Shown here in pieces: positions 13,743 to 24,758 of a stretch of 64,000 nt of DNA. Numbering within the stretch: position 1 is the first letter of the stretch; every line of letters begins with the position of its first letter. Below the pieces are notes generated by a model. The model searched no databases. It worked only from the letters and a program-made list of their open reading frames with translations, and was not told the DNA's origin. The DNA lies in NCBI GenBank assembly GCA_033439295.1, contig JAVTLE010000011.1, forward strand, positions 372,082 through 436,081, in the 5' to 3' direction. Made by a program: the position numbers and the translations under genes. Source of the stretch: Deuterostichococcus epilithicus. Lineage: Eukaryota > Chlorophyta > Trebouxiophyceae > Prasiolales > Stichococcaceae.

Positions 13743-15638
13743 GGCGATGCCATGGTCACGGTGTCCGGGAGGGGTTGTGGTACCTGAATGGGACACAACC
13801 CAGAAGTTCAGTTTGAATACGGAGACACAGCTGCAAACGCTCGGATCCGTTGGGGAGGCCAGCTGACTACGGGTGACCCATTATTCAGGGCCACCGCAGT
13901 TTACTTCGACAGCGTCACTGCGTCAGCACAGTCGTGATGACGGCGGCGCCGTCTGCAGCCGCACGCACGCGTGCGGGTGCCGACCGGCCGCACAATGGCT
14001 GGATCCAAGCCTTTGACCGGAATGTCATCACTACAGAGCTACGAGGCCCTCAGCATGCCGACACCTCGACCTCAGCATGGCTGACTTGAATTACTAACAG
14101 CCGTTCTTGGCCTTCAGAGTGACGACGCAACCCGCATGCATCCTATCCACGCAAAGCTCTGTCAGCGCTCGTTCTATCTGTGAACGCAGTGCTGCAGGTG
14201 ACAAAAAGGTATTCACGAGACAGCATGCTAGCCTTGGGACAGGGGCCGACCCTGACAAAGGAGGCGGTGCATGCAGGACAGTGTTGTGCGGACCCAGCTC
14301 AAAAGCGGCGTCTGCGGAAGAGCAGGCCGCTACGACAGCTGCCAGGCCCCAGTATCGACACATTGGGACAATATCGGAGGCGTTTGGAAGGTTGCCGGAC
14401 CCAGGCGCCAGTCGCAGCAGGCACGCTCCTGGCATGATGCTGAGGCGTTCTGTCGAAAAGTTGTCGGTTTCGACCGCTGAGACCAGCCCTCGCAGCTCAC
14501 AAGCGGCGAGGTACTTTCAAAGCGGGTCGTAAGCGGTATCAAAAGGCTGTATGATAGCGAGGCACGCCGCCGACGAAGGCCCAATCGAACAGGCCGCCGG
14601 GACCGCCTTACGTTCGGACTTGGCTCGCTGCGGCGCTGTGGCAACAATCACTGCCCGTGCGCATCACGTATAGAGCGTCACGTTTTAAGGAGTTTGGGAG
14701 AGGCGCATTCGACGTGCACCTGCTGGCGTGCTGGGGCGGCGCCTGCCTGCTGGTCGTAACCGAAGTACAGTCGCTCCTGCTTATCCGATGTCCGCGCAGC
14801 CTGCGTAGATTGTTTTCCACGCGTGCTGCCGAAGGTGTTGCTGATTGCCTGAACCTGCTCAACTGGTGATGGCTGACAGGAGTCTGGGCTTGGGTGACCA
14901 GCATCGTTGGTTCGACACGGTAGTGCCACTGCTGTGACGTGGCGACCACAAAACCCTGATGCTGACGTAGTCCGTGAGAGCAGCACGTGGCGTCACTTTG
15001 TGCCCTGCCAGGCTGTCAGCCATGCCACGCACTTGGTGCTTTGGTCTGACAAGTAGAGAGGAGGATTAGACGTGGCCTGCGGCTGCCGCGAGTGACCAGG
15101 TGAAATCTAATTGAGGCACAGGGGATCATGGACCGCGACCTCTGCTGCCGCCGCCATGTCGGGGGCACCACCGCCGCATGAACACACGCAGGGCTGAGTA
15201 GTTATGCAAGACCTCTCTTGGACTCCTGGGGACAGAGCACATGCAGGCCGACAACAGCATTGCCGACCTTTGAAACACGTTGAAGAAATCGGAGTTACAC
15301 CGTGCCACACAGCATCTCTCTGCCTTCACAGCATCTCTCTGCCTTCACTATACCACACAATTCCTCCAAATGCGCACGATTCGTCAACACAAATGGACTC
15401 TCAAGGTGTGTCAGAGCCTGCACTGAGCAGGAAAATGCGCCGCCATGCATGACACCACAAACATAAACCGCACATCAGGGCGACATGCCTATTCCTGGCA
15501 AGGTCCCACCACACAATGGCCAGACCGCAGCACCGCAGCAGACTGCGCTCCGGCGGCCGCACTGCTGACGTCATGCAACCCGAGGCCACAGGCCGCACGA
15601 ACCGATCGCTCGCAGTCTCCACGCAGGCACCACCGCCG
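13743..15638. other. Intergenic stretch between CEP104 gene end and fibro-slime gene start
   Basis: I see no convincing coding exon on either strand. It should hold the 3' UTR of the CEP104 gene and the promoter and 5' UTR of the fibro-slime gene, both transcribed leftward. A TGTAA motif on the minus strand at 15295-15299 is a weak candidate algal polyadenylation signal. A 19-bp unit is repeated twice in tandem at about 15309-15346. Confidence 0.5.
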
Positions 15639-18600
15639 TCACCCCTCCAGAACCTCTCGAATGGCAACAACGTCCTCGTGGTCTGGCCCCAGCTTCGCCG
15701 TCTGGATCGCCAGCGCCCGCTGCAGCAGCGGCCGCCCCTCCGCCTCTCTGCCCTGCGGCGGCACAGCTCCATCGACCCAGGGTTCCATCGACACGTGCAC
15801 AGGCGCCGCCAGGGGGCAGGTGATGCCGCCGGCTGCGCACTCTGACGGAGATCCTCTGCAACGCTGCCCTTGATGCACAACTGGCACATGGGGCTGCTTG
15901 AATGTGCACACACACCTGCACAATTCCCGGCTGTCAGGTGCTTGGATGGAAAGGTTGAGTTTCACAAGCTGAAAGATGCATGAAGGCCTGCGGGGACGCT
16001 GCATCCGCACACCCACCCCCTGCTACATGGTGCGCCTGACGAAACCAGGGGGTTGACACCGGGGGGGTGCCACACCGTGTGTACGCGTCGTCAGCCCCGA
16101 CAAGTGTGAGTTCAAATACACCTGCTCCAGGCGCAGGACGCCCAGGTCGATGGCGGCGTGCGCTGACGTCAGGATTGTACGGTGCACAGGCACACAGCAC
16201 ACAAAGGCGCCACATAAGCGTTCAGCAGTCTGATCCCCCGGCAGCGAGCTGAGCAGCACCTGCTCCAGGCGCAGGACGCCCAGGTCGATGGCGGCGTGCG
16301 CGACGGCCGGGTCGCTCGGCCCAAAGGCCGCCTCCAGGTCCGCCAGTGCGCGCTCGAACAGCGGGCCCGCTCGATCCCGGTCCTCCAGCTGCGCGGCGGA
16401 TGAGCGTTGGTTTTGTTCCGAGGTCTCAGGTCTTCGTTTGCTGTGTGAGACAGCGACCAGGGCGCATACCCAGTCGCCCAGCCGCGCGGGGATGGGACAG
16501 TCCTTTGCATTGGGTGGCAGATGGTGACGGTGATCAGGGCTGGCAACGCGCCAATCCCTGTCGCGCAGCTGCGTGGCGGGGAGGAACCCTCGAGACCTAA
16601 GGTGGTGCAATCGCGCGAACTGTCGCCTCGGCGGTGCTCGGCACCGGCGGGACTGCCGCATGCGCCCCTGCGCCCCTCCCGACCCAGTGTCGACCTCAAT
16701 CAGCGGCGGCCAGGGGTAGGGCGCCCCTGGCGGCCCTTTCCATCGCAACATGGCACCTCCTACTGCGAGGCAGCTCCAAGGATCCGGTCGGCTGCGCAAA
16801 CCCCAGCTTTGGTATCCAGGCATGGGTCGGGTGCTGTTCCTTGGTGCTGTTTCAGGGTCGGATCGTGACATCAGCGAGAACCTGGCTGTACAGCACGCCC
16901 AGCTGGGCCGCGGCGTCCGCCGCTTCTGGGGAGGCCGCGCCGTGCGCCGCCTCCGCCTGCGCGAGGGCCTGCAGCAGCACGGCCTCCACCGCAGCAGGGT
17001 CCGCCGGCGGCCCGTAGCCATCGTCCTGCTGCTGCTGCTGCTGCTGCCGCTGCTGGGCTGGCGGGCCCGCACCTGTGCAGAACAGGAGACTGCACATCGG
17101 CATCCGATCGATTAAGTAATGAAGGAGCAGAGTCCATGCACCCTGCCACTGGAAACCCCACTTGCTTTCCAAGCTATGCTGTCTCTTTAGCATCAGGGCT
17201 CTACCAGAGTAGAGTTGCTGGAGATAGACAGCTGCTCACCAGCAGTCTGCGCCTGGGCTGCAGCCCTGGCCGTGCCATTGGCCGCCGCCTTCCGCTCGGG
17301 AACGGCTGTGGGGGGCGCCACCTTTGCCGCCTGCTTGGCGGGTGCCGCCGCCTTGGCGGCAGGCTGTCGTGACGCCGGCGCGGCGCCACTGCCGCCGAGC
17401 TGCTGCGGCCGTTGGGCGGCGGCGGCTGGTTCTCCTTCCTGCCGCCGGGCGCCGCCGCCAGCGTGGCGGAGGCTCGCGCCGCCCGCGCCGGCGCCGCCGG
17501 CTGCTTCGCCGCGTCAGGCGCCTGCGCGCCGGCTTCGCCTGAGGGTGCAGGGGTGAGAACGAGCAGTGAACGGGGGATGCATGTCTCCAGTTGCGTCCAT
17601 GTCCACGAGTTCTTGCACCCAGACTGCCTGCAGTGAGGACTGGTTTGGATGCAGTCTTGGGAGCGCACCGGCAGGACAGCCCTTCACACAGGGTCGGCTC
17701 CTCATGTCGAGCAAGGGCCGCCGCACGGGGGCGCACAATGGCCGCCACCGACCTCGCAATGGTGGAGAGCGTCTCCAAAGCGAGAGCGGGTCTCATGGAC
17801 ACACCAGCCACGGCAGGACGCGTCGCCTCACCCAGCGCGTTCAGCAGGGCTTCGCGCAGCTTGGCGTTGAGGCCCTTGGCCGAGTCCAGGCGCTCCCGCA
17901 CCCGCGCCGGCCCCACAAGGCTGCCGGCCACGACCACGATGTGGGTCGCAAGCGCGCGCACCTGGGGGCGCCAGACGAGGGGGATCGGGGATGCAGGGGT
18001 GTTGAGCAGGGAGAAACTAGGGTGTCAGCTCGCACAGTTGCCAACACTGTCCTCGCAGCAATCGCACGCCTGCCAAGGCGGGGACACATGTGTTCCCACT
18101 GCTGACCGAGCGGGGCAAGGAGGAAGGAGGCGCCCAAGCAGTCGGCACACGCCTTGCAGGGCGGTCTCATCTTGTCCCGTCCTCCAAAAGAGACAGACGA
18201 CTCGCTGCTCACATCCGCATTGGCGCTGCTTCGCGCCGCAGCATGTATGGAGGGGAAGCTCTCTGATGCAGGAAGGAGTGAACGCCGCCCACCTCCGCAT
18301 TGGCGTTGCCCAGCGCTGCAAGAACAAACTTCATGAGCGGATCCAGCGCGAAGCCTGGCCCATCGGCCCCCCGGCTCACGCCCAGCCGTGGCAGAAGCTC
18401 CTCCAGCAGCCGCAACCGCCCCAGCACCGGTTTCCACGCCGCCTGGTTTTTGATGGGCCTGCCGGCGGGTGGCGAGAGGTGCATGGACTTGGGCGTTTGT
18501 CTTCATGCAGAACACACAGCGTGCACAAGAGACGAGGAGGGATGCATGCAGCACCGCGCTGAACTGCATGGTGTCAGAACCATGGCCGGGCGTCGAGCCT

Positions 18601-21600
18601 TGGTCTTGGCCAGCCCTTGAGACTGCAGCAGCAGGCAGGTTGCAGCTGCAGCAGGCGGCTGGCCCTGGGAGGCAGGCAGCGCAGAGCGGCGGCGGGCCGC
18701 GCACCTGACGAAGACGCCCGTCTGGGCGGCCAGGCCCGCCTCCGGCACCCCTGCCAGCGCCGCCACTGCCTCCTCGACGCCCTTTGCGACGCGGGCGTTG
18801 GCATCTCCGGCGCGCTCCAGCAGCGTCGGCAGCAGCTCGGCGGCGAGGCGGGCCGCGTCGCGGCCGGCTGCGCTGCCGTGGGCCCGCAGCAGCTCCGCCG
18901 CGACCTGTACATCAGTCAACGGAGCCGGTTTCGTAGCAGATCGAGCCTGGGTGTTTGAGGCGCCACGACATATGCGCCAAACAGCGATGCGTATGTGGGG
19001 GAGGCTGGGCACATGCAGGTTGCATGCTGCGGCGACCTGTGAAATACTGAGGGAGGTTTGGTTGGTGCCTTTGCTGCAGATGGGCCTGGGTGGGGATGCA
19101 TGTGCAACGGGAGGCAGGCAGGCGCTGAGGCAGCACTGCATGATGCAGGATTGCGGCAGAACATCGACTGACAGCCAACAGCAAACAATGGCCGCTGCGA
19201 TCCAACCCACCAAGTATGTCAAGAGGGAGGAAGCGCAGGGCGAGAGCCGGCAGCAACTCAAAGGAGAGAGTGCGCCAGGGTGCCACAGTTGACGGGCAGC
19301 AGGAAGCAGGAAGTATATGATGATCAGCACCTGCTGCGCGCCCAGCAGCACGCTGCCGACCTTGTCCTTGAGCAGCCGCTGCAGCGGCGGCCCCGCGCAC
19401 CGCACCAGGTCCCGCGCAGCGTCGGGCCCGCCGCCCGCGGGCAGGGTGCCGCTCAGCAGACCCCGCTGTAGGTGTGCCAGGCCGGCGGCGCGCAGCTCCC
19501 AGTTGCGGGAGAACAGCGCCCTGCATGGCGGCTCCAGAGTATCGGGTGGGAGGGTTGGGAAGGGGTTTGGGAGGGAGGAGGTGCGTTACGATAACGTGAT
19601 GGACATGCATATGATCAGCCCCACCTGCAGACGTAGTCGCCGAGCAGGGGCGCCAGCGGCTCCGCCAGCTGCGCCTCCGCTGCCGGCAGGGGGTCCGGCT
19701 CTGGCAGCGAGGCGTCCCACCCCGCCGGCGCGCCGCCGATGCTGACGGCGCCCTGCGACATGCCCAGCTCGTCTCCCGCCTCCGACGCCGCCGGCGACGC
19801 CNGCCGACGCGCCGCCGGCGCCGCCGCCAACCTGTGCGGCGCGGTGCCGCGGCGGCGGCGGTGGCGGAACAGCTCTTGGGCAGCTGGGCACCCGCCGGCC
19901 GCCCGGCATCGGGTGGCGCGGCAGCGGCCAGCGCGGCCGCGACGTTTGGCGTCTCAGGCACCGCATAGGCACCAGCGGCCCTCGCCGGGCGGTCGTCGTA
20001 GGCCTGGGCCGGCGTCAGGTCGCCAGCATCTGCAGGCGGCAGGTGCCACTTCATCTGGCATCACGCCCACGAGTGTGCAGTGATCCAATATGGAGCATCT
20101 GGGCATGGTGCGTCAGCAAGCAGCGGGTCTCTTGGCAGCTGACGCCCTTGATCTGGACGGCAGCTGCCCCACGATGGCATCATGTCCTTGCTGAGCAGCC
20201 GGTCAGTTTCACTGGCGCAAAAACAGAGCCAATTGAGGACGGACATCGACAGGGAGAGAGGGCACACCTGCTGTGCAGCGAGGGGGCGGGGCCGGCGTGT
20301 GCATATCTTCCTGCTCGCCTGCGTCGGCGCCAGCATCTACGGAGTCACCCGGCGGCGGCGCAGCCTGCCGCAGCCTCTGGCCCACTGGCTGTGGCGCTCG
20401 CTGCGTAGTGCTGCCGCTGTCGTTGCCGCCCGGCTCGCCGCCTGCAAACTCCGGCGGCAGCTCGGCGTTGCGGCTGGCGCCGCTGCCGACCGGCTGGTCG
20501 TCGTGCGACGGCGACGGCTGCTGCGGCCGCCGCTGCGCCGGCGCGGGGCTGGCGGCAGGCGCCGCGCCGCTGTCGTCGGCGTGNGACGACCGCCGGCGCA
20601 TGGGCGGCTGCTGCGCAGTGGGGCTGTCAGCGGCGGCGGCGCGCAGCCTCGCGATGTCAGCCTGCAAGCGGAGGACGGCCAGCACACCTCATCCGGCAGG
20701 GTTGGCACCGGCATCAGTTCCTGCCCGCAACATGCACCGGCAGCAGCCTGAGTCCAGGTCTGCACCCTATGTGCAAGCAGCTTCGGCTGCTGGTTCCAGT
20801 CAAGTGCTTGACAGGACGTCACCACCAGAGACGCCGCAGCTCGAAGGGGGCTGCACAGCATACTCGTAGTGCTGATCATGATGCACATCTGAATATGGAG
20901 TTGATGACACAAGGTCTGCCACCATCGGTCCCACCTTGAGCGCCTTGGCGGCATCGTAGTCCTCCCGCGCAATGGCGTCCGCCTTTGCTGCCTCCAGCTG
21001 CCCCAGCTGACCGCCCACTGCCGTCAGCCTGCAAACCACCGGAACACAGATTCTGAGTCCCGCGGCCGCGATCCATCTCCTCGGACTGTTCTCCTTGTCG
21101 GTCCTTCTCTGCACATCTCTCTCTTCGTGGCTGCCTACTCGTTGCAGCCGCAGGGGCGCCGCTCACCCCAGGTGCAAGCGCGGCGCCCATGGCGCAGGAG
21201 CGAGACCCTTCCAAATTACAACCCTACACACTTGCGCACCTGTCGATGGCGGCCTTCAGGCGCTTGGCGTCGTCGTAGTCTTCAGCCTCCACCGCCGCAG
21301 CCTTCTGATCCTGTAGCGCCGCCACCTGGAGCAGCGGGAGACAGAGGCTGCAGTCGGAAACAGCCATGCTTGCACGATCAGATGCGCCTGTCGCCTTTCG
21401 CTGCAAACACCCGCTCTTGGAAACGTGGTGATGCACTGCACGCCTCCGCCGCTGCCGCCGCAAGGCCGGCAGACGCCACCTGGACCCGGGAAGCAAACAA
21501 GCATTCGTCCATGACAGGAACATCGGCATCAACCTCACGTCACCACCATAGCCGCCTCCTGGCCTGCAGCGCAGCCGCAAGAACGTGCACAGATCACGGC

Positions 21601-23477
21601 AGCTCGCACGGCAGCTGAGTTGGCATCCGAAGTCGTGCGTCTCCATCGCGGCCGCCTTCTGAGCTTGCAGCGCCGTCACCCACGCCCACGGGACACGAAT
21701 GCTAGCGGCCGGATGGCCCAGCTCCGCATCTCCAAATCCGCATGGAATGTTCGTCTGGCATCCGCGCGTCGATGCAGCACTGGCTGCTGAGGCCGATGCA
21801 CTCTGGCCAGCTGACCATGGATGCCGTACTGGCCTCAATGTTCGGCGCGACACTATTCGGCTCGTTCCATTCGGTAATTTCGGGCGGCCACAAAAAGACG
21901 GCGCGGGCAGCGCGCCAAATTTTCGAGGGGCAGAATATGCCATTCTTGACTGCCCCAGCCGCTGTGCTGCCCCTTAGCAGCCATCTAGAGCTTCAGAAAG
22001 ACCGTTGGAAGGTCCAATGCGCCTGAAAACGTGCACCTGCGCGCTTCCCATACAAGTTTGGTCTGTTCCAGCTGGCCTTAGATTTTGGCTCGCAGAGCTG
22101 CCAGGTATTTCCAATCGGTCACTAGAGGCTCTAAAATGACCCCTTAATTCCCAGCAAGCGGATATTTGAGGCCAGTACAGTGACCTATCTGGTCTGAGCG
22201 CCCCTTGTTCGAACGCCGCGCCCACCTGCGCAGCGGTGTCGGTGTCCAGGCCGCCCACCGCGCGGCGCGCCGGCGTCACCATCGGGCGCGGCGCCCCGCC
22301 GTCAGCGGCTGAAGTGGTGCTGCTGGCAGGCATGCGGCTGCCCGGCAGCGGCGTCCCGATGAGGTTCAGCGCCACGATGCCTACCTGCAAGTGGATGTGA
22401 GGTGTCGAGAGAGAGGGTGGGTCTGGCGGCAATGCAGCCACGCATCGTACATGATCAATATGTTCGCTTTTACCAGAGTTTGGCTCGGCAACTTCTGCCA
22501 AGCCGAGCCGAGCCAGAAGCCAGCTGGGTGTCATGGCGTCAGCAAGGCTCAAGGGAAGGTGAGGGGAGTGTGCCGCCCAGTCTCGTGCACACCGCCGCGC
22601 AATGGCCTACCTGCCCGGCGGTGTTGTAGGGGTTGGCGTGCGGCGCGTGCAGCAGGAAGCGCACCGCCGCCGCTGCCGCGTCCACCTGCACGCTCTTAAG
22701 CTCCCGCGCCTGCGGGCGTCCCACAAGCTGCCTTCCGCCCGAGGGGGTGAGGGAGAGAGTGAATAAGGGGGAGAATTCAGGCAACAGTGTGCATTTGGGA
22801 AGCACAGCAGCGCCGCAGGACACACCTGGTGACCCGATTGCTCGTTGGGGTCCAGAGACAGAAAGCCCAGCCGGCGCCATGCCGGCGGGCCGCCGCTGCC
22901 GCCAGCCGCATCCAGCGGCGCAACGAACACCTCTACCCGACTGGCGATCTGTGCAGGCGGGCGGGCGCACGTCTGCTGTGGGCATCTTTGCAATGGCTCA
23001 GGGCTCGACGCCTCATGACATGCCAAGGCATGACGCCTCCCACCGCGTGAATGCATTGCAGCAAGTAGGACTAAGGCTGCTGAGAGTGCCCCGCTGCCTT
23101 TGCAGCATGCGGCTTACCTTGTATTCATGAGAGAGGATCTGGATCTGGCTGAGCCGGGCAGGATTATCCAGCATGAAAGTCAGCTCCTGTGGGAAAGCCG
23201 CATGCCTGCGCGGCAAGCAGATGCGCGGTCGCTTACAAACAGTTGCGCTTGCAGTCGTGCCAGCCGACGCAGAAAAGTCGAGTCTCGGAGAGCCGCAGTT
23301 AAGGGCTTCGTTGCAGGATTAGCGTTCTCCAGGGGTGACAGTGTAACTGCACCTTGTTGACTGCCAGCCCCTGCTCTGGGGCCGGTGCTGCAGCAGCTCT
23401 GTGGCAAGGTATTCTGGATCCTCGCTGGAAACCGCAGCGAGGGTGAAGGACAGCTTTGCCGGCAGTTGAACTATCAT
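15639..23477 (-). CDS. FAP256: CEP104/FAP256-like centriole and cilium-tip protein with TPR tail
   Basis: Homologue of CEP104, a microtubule-binding protein of centrioles and ciliary tips. Exons: 23477-23353, 23205-23118, 22948-22826, 22709-22611, 22384-22226, 21325-21240, 21028-20935, 20661-20268, 20029-19625, 19520-19331, 18904-18705, 18458-18293, 17961-17805, 17538-17240, 17072-16882, 16388-16260, 15752-15639. The N-terminus matches the CEP104 jelly roll (GWQSTRHAAFPQELTFML; ARELKSVQVD; NPYNTAGQ). Two UVR-like coiled motifs follow (EAEDYDDAKRLKAA, AREDYDAAKALK), then YDDRP and a helical-repeat TOG region. The usual C-terminal zinc fingers are not seen; the last three exons encode three TPR-like repeats ending LGPDHEDVVAIREVLEG. 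The frame is lost at the N at 19802, and exon 17538-17240 is one base out of phase in a GC-rich run, so the tail fusion is less sure than the core. Confidence 0.85.
16119..16163 (-). repeat. Intronic echo of the 3' end of CEP104 exon 16388-16260
   Basis: These 45 bases are identical to 16257-16301, which spans the last codons (HAAIDLGVLRLEQ) and the donor of the preceding exon. The copy lies 138 bp downstream in the intron and carries its own GT donor. Confidence 0.93.
18213..18236 (-). repeat. Degenerate intronic echo of the 3' end of CEP104 exon 18458-18293
   Basis: The exon end (..NANAE then GTGGGC) is echoed 80 bp downstream as a sequence reading SSANAD followed by GTGAGC. About 20 bases match well, with more mismatches further in. 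Confidence 0.6.
21629..21679 (-). repeat. Degenerate intronic echo of the 5' end of CEP104 exon 21325-21240
   Basis: The start of the exon (VAALQDQKAAAVEAEDYDD) is echoed about 354 bp upstream as VTALQAQKAAAMETHDF, in the same orientation. The similarity is clear by eye but imperfect, and the copy lacks a good acceptor. Confidence 0.65.
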
Positions 23478-24758
23478 GCCGGCAGCGAGGTACAGCAGAT
23501 TTTCGTCGCGTGTTGCGCGCAAGCTCAGCTGGCTTATGTGGGACCAATCCGAGCTGCCGAACGCGCCTCGCGCAATCAGCAAACCCGACACGGCTACGGT
23601 TGCGGAAGTTTCAGCGCAACCCGAAACGTTCGAAGTGACTCCGGCTTGTTTGCCCTCAAGAGCTCGGTCCGGCTTGTTTGCCCTCAAGAGCTCGGTACAG
23701 ATGCTGCAATGGCGATATCCTCAGTCATTTGCACCGAAGCAGATGAAGCGCCGCACGCCGATGCGCTTTCGACAGAAAGCCCCGGCTGTTGGTGTTGCCT
23801 TTGGACTGGTGGCGGGAAAATCAAGCACACGTGATGCTGACGCTGGCCTTCATTTAACAGTGGCAAATGCGGCGGCGGCGGATGCTCCTTTACGCTTATT
23901 GTCCCCGCAACTAAGGAAACGAGAACCCAAGTGCGAGCGGGTGGAATGCACTCAGGCGGGGTCGGCCAAGCAGCATGCACACGACAGAAAAGGCTCCTTT
24001 ACGCTGCCCAACCAAAATCGAAAGTCTTGACACTTACACGCACATTGAAACAAATCCTCGTGCACTGAGTGTGTGTGCACCGGTTGCAAGGACAATTTGA
24101 GCACTACCGCAAATGCGGTTCCAGGCATCAAGCATTGTGGCCGTTATTCGAATAGCTCTCATGTCATCATCATACTAGCAGGGCATATGTCTGCGCATTT
24201 CAATCATCAGCGCAAGCGCACTCAAGCCTCTGGATATTGTCGCAACCCTCGGGCAGCCTTGCTGAACACACAGCAGGCGGCCCCCCACAACAGCTTCAAG
24301 CTCGCGCCAGCAGGCTGCAATTTGGTATGTGAAGGTTGGTAAAAGCAGCGAGGCTGGTCCTAGGTAGTCATCAAACCCCACAGCTGCTCAGGCGGCATAA
24401 CAGGCCCTGCTGAAAGACCTGTTGCGCATGGCAGGAGCAGGTCACCTAACTGACAGGTCATCACGCAGCTGAGTTTATGCACTGCAGAAGTCTGCAGAGT
24501 GCAGACATACAGGCCGCAGCCGAGCACAAGTCGATAGCAATGGTGCACAGTGCTGAACTCGGCATTCAACGATGTGCGCTTACAAACGGCACCCGCACGC
24601 CCCGCGTGGTATGTGTTTTAGCCCACGCCGCACAACACCTTGTGCGGCAGCTGCGCTACAGACATGCCCAAGCAGTGCGGAGGGTAGCCAGCAGGCCGGT
24701 CCGACCCCTGGTCTGGACCTGGGCAGTCTGGCTCTGAGGAGCCTCAGCAGCCCCAGTC
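23478..24758. other. Intergenic stretch upstream of CEP104 gene
   Basis: No coding exon is evident. It should contain the CEP104 promoter and the 3' UTR of the bZIP gene to the right. A perfect 28-bp direct repeat occupies 23641-23668 and 23669-23696, about 165-220 bp upstream of the CEP104 ATG. A TGTAA motif on the minus strand at 24580-24584, about 175 bp past the bZIP stop, is a possible polyadenylation signal. Confidence 0.5.
23641..23696. repeat. Perfect 28-bp tandem direct repeat upstream of CEP104
   Basis: The two halves are identical and start ccggcttgtt. They lie in the promoter or 5' UTR region of the CEP104 gene. Confidence 0.9.

Noticed and set aside
17026-17060. CTG/CAG run as a repeat-expansion locus
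   Set aside because: It is a short polyglutamine tract inside a coding exon; nothing suggests instability.
17743-17804. Open continuation after exon 17961-17805 of CEP104
   Set aside because: It reads well but has no counterpart in CEP104, and splicing at GTGTGTCC gives the phase needed by the next exon.
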